Below, piece after piece: positions 1 through 8,289 of a stretch of 64,000 nucleotides of DNA. The position numbers were made by a program, and so were the translations under genes. This DNA is from JAFMPW01 sp041743085 (GTDB lineage Bacteria; Bacteroidota; Bacteroidia; Flavobacteriales; Flavobacteriaceae): NCBI GenBank assembly GCA_041743085.1, contig JBGTNL010000091.1, positions 1-64,000 on the forward strand, written 5' to 3'. Position 1 is the first letter of the stretch. Every line of letters starts with the position of its first letter. A model generated the notes under the pieces. That model was not told the origin of the DNA, made no database searches, and saw only the letters and a program-made list of their open reading frames with translations.

Positions 1-135
1 CCTATATTTGATGGGACAAACAAAATGATAGAGCAACAAGCTCTTGTTATGGCGCTTGTGAATATGATCACTCATAATCACAAAAATACATATCAGCACG
101 CTACCCCGAGGCAGAGCCTCGAGGAATTCTATTGA
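1..135 (+). CDS. 3' end of an unidentified reading frame entering from the left edge
   Basis: An open frame runs from base 1 to a TGA at 133-135 (44 residues). I do not recognise the family. Its last 12 or so residues are encoded by the palindromic repeat unit at 101-145, so the original gene may have been cut by repeat insertion and acquired a new stop. It could equally be a chance open frame, since no start is visible. Confidence 0.25.
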   Translation, partial: PIFDGTNKMIEQQALVMALVNMITHNHKNTYQHATPRQSLEEFY

Positions 136-145
136 TTAAAACCAG
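101..145. repeat. Terminal hairpin unit of the dispersed palindromic repeat family
   Basis: A perfect 6-bp stem (CGAGGC at 107-112, GCCTCG at 116-121) is followed by GGAATTC and a TTGATTAAAA tail. The same order (GC-rich hairpin, GGAATTC, TTTTCGATTAAA) closes the repeat copy at 9889-9920 and, inverted, the copy at 24665-24700. This looks like one module of that family, present here without the rest. Confidence 0.5.
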
Positions 146-291
146 GAGGATATCTCTTTGTAAAAGAATATAATTGGGAGTTACCTCAGTTCAGGTTATT
201 TTCAAAAGTCGTTCCCTTGTGCTTCACAATATTGAGCGACTTAGAATAACTAAGAAGAAACTTCACGGTTTCCGACCTTGTTTTAACCAAT

Positions 292-323
292 TTGCATTTG
301 TCGGGGTTTTCTGAGTAAATTTG
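292..323 (+). promoter_or_regulatory. Bacteroidota-type promoter with no obvious gene downstream
   Basis: TTG at 292-294 and TAAATTTG at 316-323 are 21 bp apart and match the TTG-N17-23-TAnnTTTG consensus of Flavobacterium. It faces right, into the 3' end of the minus-strand sigma factor gene. I see no plus-strand gene here, so it may drive a short RNA or antisense transcript, or be a chance match in AT-rich DNA. Confidence 0.35.
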
Positions 324-400
324 TGCCATAGTCAAAGTTATTATTAGCTAAATAACGCAACTATTTTGACTGACGCCTGTATTACTCGATCTAAAACCCA

Positions 401-454
401 TTAACTCGTTAAAACCGGGAAATCCCGACCTGTAACCTTTTAACTCGTTAAAAC
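401..454. repeat. Duplicated 12-bp dyad TTAACTCGTTAA at the sigma factor 3' end
   Basis: TTAACTCGTTAAAAC occurs at 401-415 and again at 440-454. Its core is a perfect dyad (TTAAC-TC-GTTAA). The second copy supplies the last codons and stop of the sigma factor gene. A small CGGGA/TCCCG hairpin lies between the copies (about 415-426). Possible roles are transcript end structure, a repeated protein-binding site, or a short duplication. Confidence 0.4.
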
Positions 455-1021
455 AATATTATTCTTCTCGATGATCTTGCGAAGGTTAATAAGGGCGTAT
501 CTCATACGCCCCAGCGCAGTATTGATACTTACCCCGGTATTCTCGGATATTTCCTTAAAACTCATATCTTTATATATACGCATAACCAGTACCTCCTTTT
601 GGTCTTCTGGTAATTCCTTTATCAAAAGGCCCAGATCACTGTCAATTTGATCCTTGATAAGCTGTTTCTCGGCATTCAGTTTGTCGTCACTGATGACAGA
701 AAAGATGTTGAAATCATCACTTCCATCAAACTTGGGCATTCTTCTGTTTTTTCTGAAATGATCTATGATAAGGTTATGGGCAATGCGCATCACCCAGGGC
801 AAAAATTTACCTTCCTCGTTGTAAGATCCCCTTTTAAGGGTTTTGATCACTTTAATAAAGGTATCCTGAAAAATATCTTCTGCAATATCCCGGTCCAGTA
901 CTTTTGAATAAATAAAACTTGTTAGGCGCTGATTGTGTTTGCCTATCAGAATTTCGAGGGCTCTTTCGTCCCCGCGCATGTAGTCTCTAACTAATACCGA
1001 ATCATCGATCTGTAGTTCCAT
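440..1021 (-). CDS. RNA polymerase sigma factor, ECF subfamily (sigma-70 family)
   Basis: The 193-residue protein has the two-domain layout of ECF sigma factors. Region 2 lies at roughly residues 20-95 (core-binding helix around AEDIFQDTFIKVIKTL, then -10 recognition ending WVMRIAHNLIIDHFRKNRR). Region 4 lies at roughly 130-185 (LPEDQKEVLVMRIYKDMSFKEI, then the helix-turn-helix). The pattern resembles the many flavobacterial ECF factors that lack a linked membrane anti-sigma factor; none is adjacent here. Regulon and signal are unknown. The gene is monocistronic and convergent with nothing on its left. A possible promoter lies about 155 bp upstream. Confidence 0.9.
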   Translation of the reverse strand: MELQIDDSVLVRDYMRGDERALEILIGKHNQRLTSFIYSKVLDRDIAEDIFQDTFIKVIKTLKRGSYNEEGKFLPWVMRIAHNLIIDHFRKNRRMPKFDGSDDFNIFSVISDDKLNAEKQLIKDQIDSDLGLLIKELPEDQKEVLVMRIYKDMSFKEISENTGVSINTALGRMRYALINLRKIIEKNNIVLTS

Positions 1022-1176
1022 ACAAATTACTTTTTATTGGTTCAACTTAAAGGTTCCTTAGCTCCTAAATTTTCCCGACAATTATCGGGGACAGAGTGTA
1101 AGGGTTCAGTTGTTTAGGTATTCTTTAAAAAGTAATTTTTGCTATATAGGCGAATCGATTTTGATTAGTAACAGGC

Positions 1177-1203
1177 CAAATATAGAAAAAATATCAGCGT
1201 CAA
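1177..1203 (-). promoter_or_regulatory. Candidate promoter of the sigma factor gene
   Basis: Read on the minus strand, TTG (1203-1201) is followed after 16 bp by TATATTTG (1184-1177), an exact TAnnTTTG -7 element. The spacing is just under the usual 17-23 bp. It would give a leader of about 150 nt before the sigma factor start at 1021. Confidence 0.35.
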
Positions 1204-1252
1204 AAAAACACATCTTGTGATTTGGTTAAAATTAGATGTAAAAGCGGCTCTA

Positions 1253-1283
1253 TTGGTTATTGAAGGTCAGCGATGTATCTTTG
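1253..1283 (+). promoter_or_regulatory. uvrA promoter (TTG-N20-TATCTTTG)
   Basis: TTG at 1253-1255 and TATCTTTG at 1276-1283 are separated by 20 bp, a full match to the Bacteroidota -33/-7 consensus. The -7 element ends 17 bp before the ATG at 1301. This decides the uvrA start: a longer frame opens at 1217, but its first codons would lie upstream of the transcription start. Confidence 0.65.
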
Positions 1284-1300
1284 CGTCCTCATATACCACC

Positions 1301-4081
1301 ATGACGACAATCACGGACGTAAATCCCAAGCATAATATCATTATTAAAGGGGCAAAACTGCACAATTTGAAAAATATTGATGTGGTCATCCCCCGGAATA
1401 AACTGGTAGTTATCACCGGACTTTCCGGCTCGGGTAAATCGAGCCTGGCTTTTGACACCCTTTATGCGGAAGGACAAAGGCGTTATGTGGAGAGTCTTTC
1501 TTCCTATGCACGGCAATTTCTTGGCAAATTGGACAAGCCGAAGGTAGACTATATTAAAGGTATTGCCCCGGCCATAGCTATTGAACAGAAAGTAAATTCC
1601 ACTAATCCGCGTTCAACGGTCGGCACCACCACGGAAATATACGATTACTTAAAGTTGCTGTATGCGAGGATCGGTAAGACCTTCTCTCCGGTTTCCGGCA
1701 GGGAAGTAAAAAAAAATACGGTAACAGATGTGGTTAACCATGTGCGTTCTTTTGATGAAGGCACCAAATTGCTATTAATGGCGCCGATAAGGATAGCGGA
1801 CGATAGGGATCCTTACAAGTCGGTTCAATTGTTATCCAAACAGGGTTATGCACGCATTAAGTATAAAGGGGAAGTAATAAGGATCGATGATTCTCTCAAG
1901 AATATTGAAAGAGATTTCTATCTGGTGGTAGACAGAATCGTAAAAAAAGACGATGAGGATTTTTACAACAGGCTGGCTAACGCCATAGATACAGCCTATT
2001 TTGAGGGCAAGGGAGAATGCATAATAGAGGAATTGGCTACCGGGGGGCAAACTATTTTTAGTAATAACTTTGACCTGGATGACATGTCCTTTCTGGAACC
2101 CAATGTGCATCTCTTTAGTTTTAACAACCCCTATGGAGCCTGTCCAAAATGTGAGGGCTATGGCGATGTAATAGGTATTGATGAAGACCTGGTAATACCA
2201 AATACGGCCCTGTCGGTTTATGAAAGCGCTGTTTTTCCCTGGCGCGGGGAAAGTATGAGTTGGTACAGGGACCAACTGGTAAATGCCGCCTACAAATTCG
2301 ATTTTCCCATTCACAAGCCATGGTTTGAACTTTCCGAAGCACAAAAGCAATCGGTTTGGGACGGTAACGGTCATTTTACGGGCATCACTAAGTTCTTTCA
2401 ACTGCTTGAGGAAAAGAGCTATAAGATACAGAACAGGGTAATGCTTTCACGTTACCGGGGAAAGACCCGGTGCAGCCTGTGCAAGGGCAATAGGCTGCGG
2501 CCAGAGACCAGTTATGTGAAGGTAGCCGGAAAATCCATTTCCGAGCTTGTAGAGTTGCCTATTGCGCAATTGCTCCACTTCTTTCAGGAAATTCAGCTGA
2601 GTGAACATGATATAGCTATTGCCAGGAGATTATTGAAGGAGATAACAAACCGACTTAATTTTTTAAGTAAGGTCGGACTCAGTTACCTTACACTTAATCG
2701 AAAATCAAATACGCTCTCGGGAGGAGAAAGTCAGCGCATCAACCTGGCTACATCTTTGGGAAGTAGCCTTGTCGGCTCCATGTATATTTTGGATGAACCC
2801 AGTATAGGGCTGCATCCAAAGGATACGGAAAATCTCATTGAAGTACTGAGGTCCCTGCGCGATCTGGGCAATACAGTGATTGTTGTTGAACACGATGAGG
2901 ACATCATGAAAGCTGCAGATGAAGTGATCGATATTGGCCCGGAAGCAGGCACTCATGGCGGAGAGGTAGTTGCCCACGGAACCATGCAGGATATTTTAAG
3001 TTCTTCCTCCCTGACCGCAAGCTACCTGAACGGAACTATGGAAATTGCTGTTCCCGACGAGCGGAGAACCTCCAAAAACCATATTATCATAAAAGGTGCC
3101 CGGGAAAACAATCTCAAAAATATTGACGTTACTTTTCCATTGAACATGCTTACCGTAATAACAGGGGTATCGGGGAGCGGCAAAAGTACGTTGGTAAAAA
3201 AAATATTGTATCCCATTATCCTCAAGGAAATAGGCGGTTACGGTGAAAAGGCCGGGCAGTTTACCTCTTTTGAGGGAAAATATAAGTTCCTCAAGAACGT
3301 GGAGTTTGTGGATCAGAACCCTATCGGCAGATCCTCCCGTTCCAATCCGGTTACATACATCAAGGCCTATGACGATATCCGTAGCCTCTTCGCAGCGCAG
3401 AAGTTAAGTAAAATAAGGGGCTATCAGGCAAAGCATTTTTCCTTTAACGTGGATGGAGGCCGCTGCGAGAAGTGTAAAGGCGAAGGCGAGATCACAGTGG
3501 AGATGCAGTTTATGGCCGATGTACACCTGGAATGTGATACCTGCGCGGGTAAACGCTTTAAAAAAGAGGTGCTGGAAGTTAAATTTGAAGGTGCCAGCAT
3601 CGCTGACGTGCTGAATATGACCATAGATGACGCCGTAGCGTTTTTCGTCGCACACAAACAAACCAAAATTGTAACCAAATTAAAACCGTTACAGGATGTC
3701 GGCCTGGGTTATGTTACCCTTGGACAATCTTCTTCTACCCTCTCCGGAGGCGAGGCACAGCGCATAAAACTGGCTTCCTTCCTCGTAAAGGGCAAATCAA
3801 AGGACAAGGCACTCTTCATTTTTGATGAGCCTACTACCGGACTTCATTTTCACGATATTAAAAAACTGCTAAGGTCGTTTGATGCACTTATCGCCAGCGG
3901 GCATTCCATAGTGGTGATAGAGCACAATATAGAACTGATCAAATGTGCTGATTATGTCATTGACCTGGGACCCGAGGGCGGCGAAAAAGGCGGACAACTT
4001 ATGGCTGAAGGAACACCGGAAGAAGTTGCCCGGAATAACGACTCACATACGGCCGGGTATTTGAGGGGCAAGTTGGGTTGA
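1301..4081 (+). CDS. uvrA: Excinuclease ABC subunit UvrA
   Basis: UvrA is the damage-recognition ATPase of nucleotide excision repair and works with UvrB and UvrC. This 926-residue protein has two ABC modules: Walker A GLSGSGKSS and signature LSGGESQR in the first, GVSGSGKST and LSGGEAQR in the second, each followed by a DEP Walker B. The glycine-rich C-terminal zinc module is intact (CEKCKGEG and CDTCAGKR). The first zinc module is reduced: the CPKC pair before the conserved GYG is present, but the partner CxxC expected about 20 residues earlier is missing. A further CSLCKGNRL pair lies in the insertion region. The start at 1301 (MTTITDVN) is chosen from the promoter; an in-frame codon at 1217 would add 28 atypical residues. 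It is monocistronic. Confidence 0.95.
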   Translation: MTTITDVNPKHNIIIKGAKLHNLKNIDVVIPRNKLVVITGLSGSGKSSLAFDTLYAEGQRRYVESLSSYARQFLGKLDKPKVDYIKGIAPAIAIEQKVNSTNPRSTVGTTTEIYDYLKLLYARIGKTFSPVSGREVKKNTVTDVVNHVRSFDEGTKLLLMAPIRIADDRDPYKSVQLLSKQGYARIKYKGEVIRIDDSLKNIERDFYLVVDRIVKKDDEDFYNRLANAIDTAYFEGKGECIIEELATGGQTIFSNNFDLDDMSFLEPNVHLFSFNNPYGACPKCEGYGDVIGIDEDLVIPNTALSVYESAVFPWRGESMSWYRDQLVNAAYKFDFPIHKPWFELSEAQKQSVWDGNGHFTGITKFFQLLEEKSYKIQNRVMLSRYRGKTRCSLCKGNRLRPETSYVKVAGKSISELVELPIAQLLHFFQEIQLSEHDIAIARRLLKEITNRLNFLSKVGLSYLTLNRKSNTLSGGESQRINLATSLGSSLVGSMYILDEPSIGLHPKDTENLIEVLRSLRDLGNTVIVVEHDEDIMKAADEVIDIGPEAGTHGGEVVAHGTMQDILSSSSLTASYLNGTMEIAVPDERRTSKNHIIIKGARENNLKNIDVTFPLNMLTVITGVSGSGKSTLVKKILYPIILKEIGGYGEKAGQFTSFEGKYKFLKNVEFVDQNPIGRSSRSNPVTYIKAYDDIRSLFAAQKLSKIRGYQAKHFSFNVDGGRCEKCKGEGEITVEMQFMADVHLECDTCAGKRFKKEVLEVKFEGASIADVLNMTIDDAVAFFVAHKQTKIVTKLKPLQDVGLGYVTLGQSSSTLSGGEAQRIKLASFLVKGKSKDKALFIFDEPTTGLHFHDIKKLLRSFDALIASGHSIVVIEHNIELIKCADYVIDLGPEGGEKGGQLMAEGTPEEVARNNDSHTAGYLRGKLG

Positions 4082-4252
4082 GCGTATATTTTTTCTAAAA
4101 ATTATGAACGCTTAAATTCGAAATATTCGGTGATAAATTGTTAATTCTTGTGTGAAGTTCCCACCAAAGGCGGGCAAGGATGACTTTGAACAGCAGACCC
4201 CATATACCTTCATATTCAGAGTTCACCGGTTATCATTACCAGAACGGAATTA

Positions 4253-5164
4253 CTACTCCTGAAGCATTGAGATTACCCTTTCAACGCACTCTTCGGGTTT
4301 GTCGAGCCAAGGACAATGCCCGGCGTCCTCAACTATTTCAAATTTATGATCTACTATAGACTCAGCCTTCCGTCTTCCGGTGGCAGGTAGTTCAAACGCA
4401 TCCTTCGATCCCCAAATAAATCGGACCGGAACCCTCAATTTGTGCAAACAGTCGCCTATATAAAGATCCTTCTTCCAGCCGCGTAAATTGAGAACGCTTT
4501 CCAATAAAGTCCTGAAAGATTCCATGGTTCCCGGAAGCAATTGATTATAATAGCAGTGTTCCAAATAATCATTCGTTAGATTACTAAGATCCGCGATCAG
4601 TATTTGCTTGTGGATGTTTTTAACATTGCCCACACTTGGTTTTGCCACGGTATTTAGTAAAATTTTATTTATCCCTTTCAGGCCAAGCGTTCTGAGCATG
4701 TATGGTATCCATAAGTTCATCCCCGCCGGCGCGCCCATCAATAAAAGCTTAGTAACTTTTTCGGGATATTCCATAGCAAATACAACGGAGAAATAGCCCC
4801 CCATGGAATTACCCAGAAATAAAGCCTTATTTAATTTGATGGAATCCAGAAATGATTTAATAAAGCTTACGGCACTTTTCCTGAAATCAATACCACGATA
4901 ATCAAATGGATCTGTTAGTCCACACCCCGGCCGGTCTATCACGTATAAATGAAAATGTTCGGACAAAGGTTTTAAAACAGGAATCCATTCGCTGGAGTGG
5001 CTACCGCCACCGTGAATAATGATTAATGGCTTCCCACGGCCTATTTCCAGATAATGCACATTTTTCACCGGTCCGTTAGTAATGACATATTTGGAATTTG
5101 GCTGAATAGATTCCTTGTCGAACAGTAGCTGCCGCGTTCTTTTATAATCATCAATAGCACTCAC
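4253..5164 (-). CDS. Alpha/beta hydrolase
   Basis: A 303-residue cytoplasmic hydrolase of the alpha/beta fold. The oxyanion HGGG motif (about residue 51), nucleophile elbow GNSMGG (about 118), acid GSKDAF and histidine AGHCPW near the C-terminus give a complete Ser-Asp-His triad. There is no signal peptide. The substrate cannot be told from sequence; the family includes esterases, C-C bond hydrolases and haloperoxidase-like enzymes. The SRPBCC gene follows about 110 bp upstream on the same strand, but nothing shows that they work together. Confidence 0.85.
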   Translation of the reverse strand: MSAIDDYKRTRQLLFDKESIQPNSKYVITNGPVKNVHYLEIGRGKPLIIIHGGGSHSSEWIPVLKPLSEHFHLYVIDRPGCGLTDPFDYRGIDFRKSAVSFIKSFLDSIKLNKALFLGNSMGGYFSVVFAMEYPEKVTKLLLMGAPAGMNLWIPYMLRTLGLKGINKILLNTVAKPSVGNVKNIHKQILIADLSNLTNDYLEHCYYNQLLPGTMESFRTLLESVLNLRGWKKDLYIGDCLHKLRVPVRFIWGSKDAFELPATGRRKAESIVDHKFEIVEDAGHCPWLDKPEECVERVISMLQE

Positions 5165-5278
5165 TTTGTACAGATTTTATTGTGGTAGAACAACGTCCTC
5201 TAAGCGTACATCCTGCTCCTACCCCTAGATATATTTTTTAGCAACGCAGGCGTCAAAAACTTTCCGGATTCCCAGACA

Positions 5279-5734
5279 TTATTTTTTAGGAAACTTGTCC
5301 GCGATCAAATTTAAATTGATGTTATGTTCCAGATAGGCCTTCAACCCGTCCAGCACCGTGGTAAATCCGCCGGTGCTGTCATTGATAGATTCAATCAGTT
5401 CATTTCCTGTTTGATTAAACCCGTATTGCCTGATCACCACGTAGGTCTTATTACTTTCTAGGGCTTCAAATTCAAAATCTACCGTCGTAAGAGGATCTCC
5501 CCAATTAATCGAAATCTTCTGATTGGCAATAATTTCTTTTACCAATACATTGGTTGAGACATTGTACATTTCCCACTCCCACGTAATTGTTTTTCCGTTT
5601 TCCAGCTTGCCGCTCGATTTTGTAAACCAAAAGTTCCTGGTTATTGCAGGATCTATAAATGCTTCGAAAACCCCTGCAACAGGTTTTCTGATCAGCATCT
5701 GGCATTCTACCCGTGGGGAATTCTTCTCTGACAT
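5279..5734 (-). CDS. SRPBCC family protein (AHSA1-like domain)
   Basis: This 151-residue protein is a single START-like/AHSA1 domain. Family features are the N-terminal strand CQMLIRKPVAGVFEAFIDP, the tryptophan-rich FWFTKSSG stretch, and the segment TWEWEMYNVSTNVLVKEI. Such proteins have a deep hydrophobic cavity and act as ligand-binding or Hsp90-co-chaperone-like proteins; the ligand here is unknown. It lies just upstream of the alpha/beta hydrolase gene and downstream of the penicillin-acylase gene, all on the minus strand, with gaps of 114 and 53 bp. Confidence 0.8.
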   Translation of the reverse strand: MSEKNSPRVECQMLIRKPVAGVFEAFIDPAITRNFWFTKSSGKLENGKTITWEWEMYNVSTNVLVKEIIANQKISINWGDPLTTVDFEFEALESNKTYVVIRQYGFNQTGNELIESINDSTGGFTTVLDGLKAYLEHNINLNLIADKFPKK

Positions 5735-5787
5735 AATTTCCTATTTCTGAATTATCTTAACCAATAGATAGGACTCCGAATTTTCTT

Positions 5788-7875
5788 TCAATTTTTTTCC
5801 TGAAATCCGTTTTTCGTCAAAATCTCAATTTTAGCCGTATGGGCTTTCACATCATCCCAGGTAAACCATACATTCCGTAATTCCTTCTTGGAAAACAATT
5901 CCAACTGATCTCCATTGTGGGGAGAACCTTTTTGAGTCGCATTGCCATAACTCAGCAGTACTTTGGCCTGAACTTCATCCCCAAATTCGATAACTCCTAC
6001 CCATGAGTCTCCACCACCTACGTACATATGATCATTATCCGCGTCCCCGGGCCATGCCACCCTAAACACCCCCAGGGACCCATCAATACCGTTTGCCGGA
6101 AGATCTTTTCCGTTATAGTTTATTCTGTAAAAATCTCCCCAGGGTACATCAAGTTTGCCGAACTTTGCCTCTGTTTCAGCGGCTGCTTCTTCAAGCAACT
6201 GAACCGCCCCTAGCGGGTCGGCAAGCCCGTCGGGCGTTGTATTTGGATTTTTGAGGTCCCAACCTTTTGAATAATTGGAATTTTGCCATACATTGAACTT
6301 TCTAGCCCAGTTGTAGAACAATACCGTACCCTTACTATCTGTATCGGCTTCCCTGTCCCATGCTTCGAGAACTAGCTTTGCTGCCTTTGCTTTTTCGGAA
6401 TTGGAGTTGTCTATGGCCAAAAACAGATCATCTAAAATACGGTCTGCAAATTCCAAATGGGTAGAAAGTTTGTAACTGACCAATTCATCGAAGGTGACAG
6501 ACTCGTCCTCAATCATCATTCTGGCGGCTCGCTGTGGCCTGAAAGCCATATATTGGGGTGCCATATAGGGAGGGTAGTCTTTAGGATCCAATGTCATGGG
6601 AATTGTACTCGTCCACGGGGGGTCGTTGGCATTTTGTAGCCAACCATTCACAGGATTCCTCACTTTTGGTAAATCGGCATAGGGGTGCAATTCTGTCCAT
6701 ACATCTTCAGACTTACCTCCCGGAATGATTCTATCCCAATAATCCCAGTCCCCAGAGCCTCTCCTGGGTACAAGACCATTGAAAAGATAAAAGATTTCAC
6801 CTGTCTTATCTGCGTACATGACATTCCAAAATGGTATTTGCGCCATTTTCAGGGCATTTTCAAACTCGGTAAAGTTGGTGCTGTTAATCATACGCCACCA
6901 TTGGAGGAACATATCAGGCCTATCCAAACCGGCTATCCGCATTGCCAATACCTTATTTCCCGTCTTATCAACAACCGGGCCATGGACCGTTTTCAATAAC
7001 GGAATGGTGTGTTCTAAGAAAGTGCCATCTTTTTGCCTTACTTTTATGGTTTTGGAGGCCCTCTCAAATTCTTTTACTTTGCCATCCATAATATAGCCTC
7101 CATCTTTCATTTCCAATTCATAGGTATCGGTGTTATCAATGGTATTGTCCGTATGGCTCCAACCCAAATTATCATTAAAACCTATGGCAATCCCCGGTAA
7201 ACCCACTAACGTTACACCGTACATATTTTTTCCATCGAGATTTAAATGTGACTCAAAAAACAAAAACTCCCCCCACCAGGGTAAATGTGGGTTTTGAACC
7301 AACATTGCATTACCGGATGCAGAACGTTTTGGCGCAATTGCGTACGTATTGGATCCCATATCGGGCCATTGCTGCACCCGCCCAAGATCGTTCCCACCGA
7401 TAAAACGGGTGAAAATAACATACATGCTGTGCATGTTCAAATCCTTTGTGGTGAAGGGTAAAACAATTTTATTTTTTTTTGCGATGGCCTCGGGATGCGC
7501 CTTGGCATAAGCGTTCATACCTTTGATAAAAGAAGCATACATTCCTTTAACTTCAGGATGTTGTTTTATCTCCCACTCATCCGCAAGCTCCTCCAAACAC
7601 AGGGTATGAATAAGTTGGTCGTTCAGGAGTTTTTCCTCTCCCCAGTATTCGGCTCCCCTTCCCCGCGAACTGCCATAGAGTTCTGCGATAAGGTTGGCGT
7701 GGTTATGCATTTGCGCCCATCCCTGGGCATAGAAGAGCTCCTCCGCAGTATCGGAGGTAATATGCGGCACTCCGTAGGTATCCCATGCAATTTGCATTCC
7801 TGTCTTTTTGGTCCGGACACTCGAGTTGCTAAGAAAAATAATTGTAATAAGCCAAGCTAAGATCCGAATATTCAT
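5788..7875 (-). CDS. Penicillin acylase family (peptidase S45) amidohydrolase, exported
   Basis: This 695-residue N-terminal-nucleophile hydrolase cleaves an acyl-amide bond after self-processing into alpha and beta chains. An N-terminal hydrophobic segment (residues 1-20) predicts export. The predicted processing site is Gly174-Ser175 in MGSNTYAIAP, giving a beta chain that starts at the catalytic Ser; a following NPHLPW stretch matches the conserved NDPH region. The early WDTYGVPHI and AQGWAQMHN motifs are typical of the alpha chain. Relatives include aculeacin A acylase and acyl-homoserine-lactone acylases, so quorum quenching or lipopeptide deacylation is possible but not shown. A second, divergent family member lies at 34710-37076. 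Confidence 0.85.
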   Translation of the reverse strand: MNIRILAWLITIIFLSNSSVRTKKTGMQIAWDTYGVPHITSDTAEELFYAQGWAQMHNHANLIAELYGSSRGRGAEYWGEEKLLNDQLIHTLCLEELADEWEIKQHPEVKGMYASFIKGMNAYAKAHPEAIAKKNKIVLPFTTKDLNMHSMYVIFTRFIGGNDLGRVQQWPDMGSNTYAIAPKRSASGNAMLVQNPHLPWWGEFLFFESHLNLDGKNMYGVTLVGLPGIAIGFNDNLGWSHTDNTIDNTDTYELEMKDGGYIMDGKVKEFERASKTIKVRQKDGTFLEHTIPLLKTVHGPVVDKTGNKVLAMRIAGLDRPDMFLQWWRMINSTNFTEFENALKMAQIPFWNVMYADKTGEIFYLFNGLVPRRGSGDWDYWDRIIPGGKSEDVWTELHPYADLPKVRNPVNGWLQNANDPPWTSTIPMTLDPKDYPPYMAPQYMAFRPQRAARMMIEDESVTFDELVSYKLSTHLEFADRILDDLFLAIDNSNSEKAKAAKLVLEAWDREADTDSKGTVLFYNWARKFNVWQNSNYSKGWDLKNPNTTPDGLADPLGAVQLLEEAAAETEAKFGKLDVPWGDFYRINYNGKDLPANGIDGSLGVFRVAWPGDADNDHMYVGGGDSWVGVIEFGDEVQAKVLLSYGNATQKGSPHNGDQLELFSKKELRNVWFTWDDVKAHTAKIEILTKNGFQEKN

Positions 7876-8246
7876 AATTTTGGTGGTAAAGTATTGGTTG
7901 CCATTTGTCAGTCTTCGATAGGTTGTAACTCTGTGGCGGTACTAAAAATAACCATTTACTTCGTAATTAATCATTAATTACCGCATTTTTTGTTCTCACA
8001 TTCGATCCAGGGATTAGCCCTGATTGCGGTCCGGTCCATTCCTTAGGTAATCGGCTTATTTTAGATCATCCTCAAAGAAAATTTACTCACAACTGCCCGT
8101 TGAATTTTTTGGTAAGGAGCCTGTGGAAGTATAAATTTCCGAGAAGAAATTACTTTCAATCCAAATTAGATATGATTTTAACTACTTGTAAATGTGTAGT
8201 TTAGGTCTTGAACAAAATTCTTGGCACGCTGTCTGGTATATACCTA

Positions 8247-8270
8247 CCGAATGTAAATAGTTGCATTCGG
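8247..8270 (+). promoter_or_regulatory. Inverted repeat CCGAATG-N10-CATTCGG upstream of the basic secreted protein gene
   Basis: A perfect 7-bp inverted repeat (8247-8253 and 8264-8270) with a 10-bp centre lies 19 bp before the ATG at 8290. It may be an operator or a leader hairpin that controls ribosome access. No exact TAnnTTTG element is visible next to it. The rest of the 414-bp gap (7876-8289) shows nothing else I recognise. Confidence 0.4.
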
Positions 8271-8289
8271 AAATTTAAAACCTTTTGTC

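Noticed and set aside
107..121. CRISPR-like short palindromes in intergenic DNA
   Set aside because: The hairpins are not regularly spaced and have no constant spacers; there are no cas genes.
1217..1300. Upstream extension of the uvrA frame
   Set aside because: The -33/-7 promoter lies inside it at 1253-1283 and UvrA homology begins only after 1301.
1832..2401. 189-codon minus-strand frame inside uvrA
   Set aside because: It is an antisense shadow of a strongly conserved coding region.
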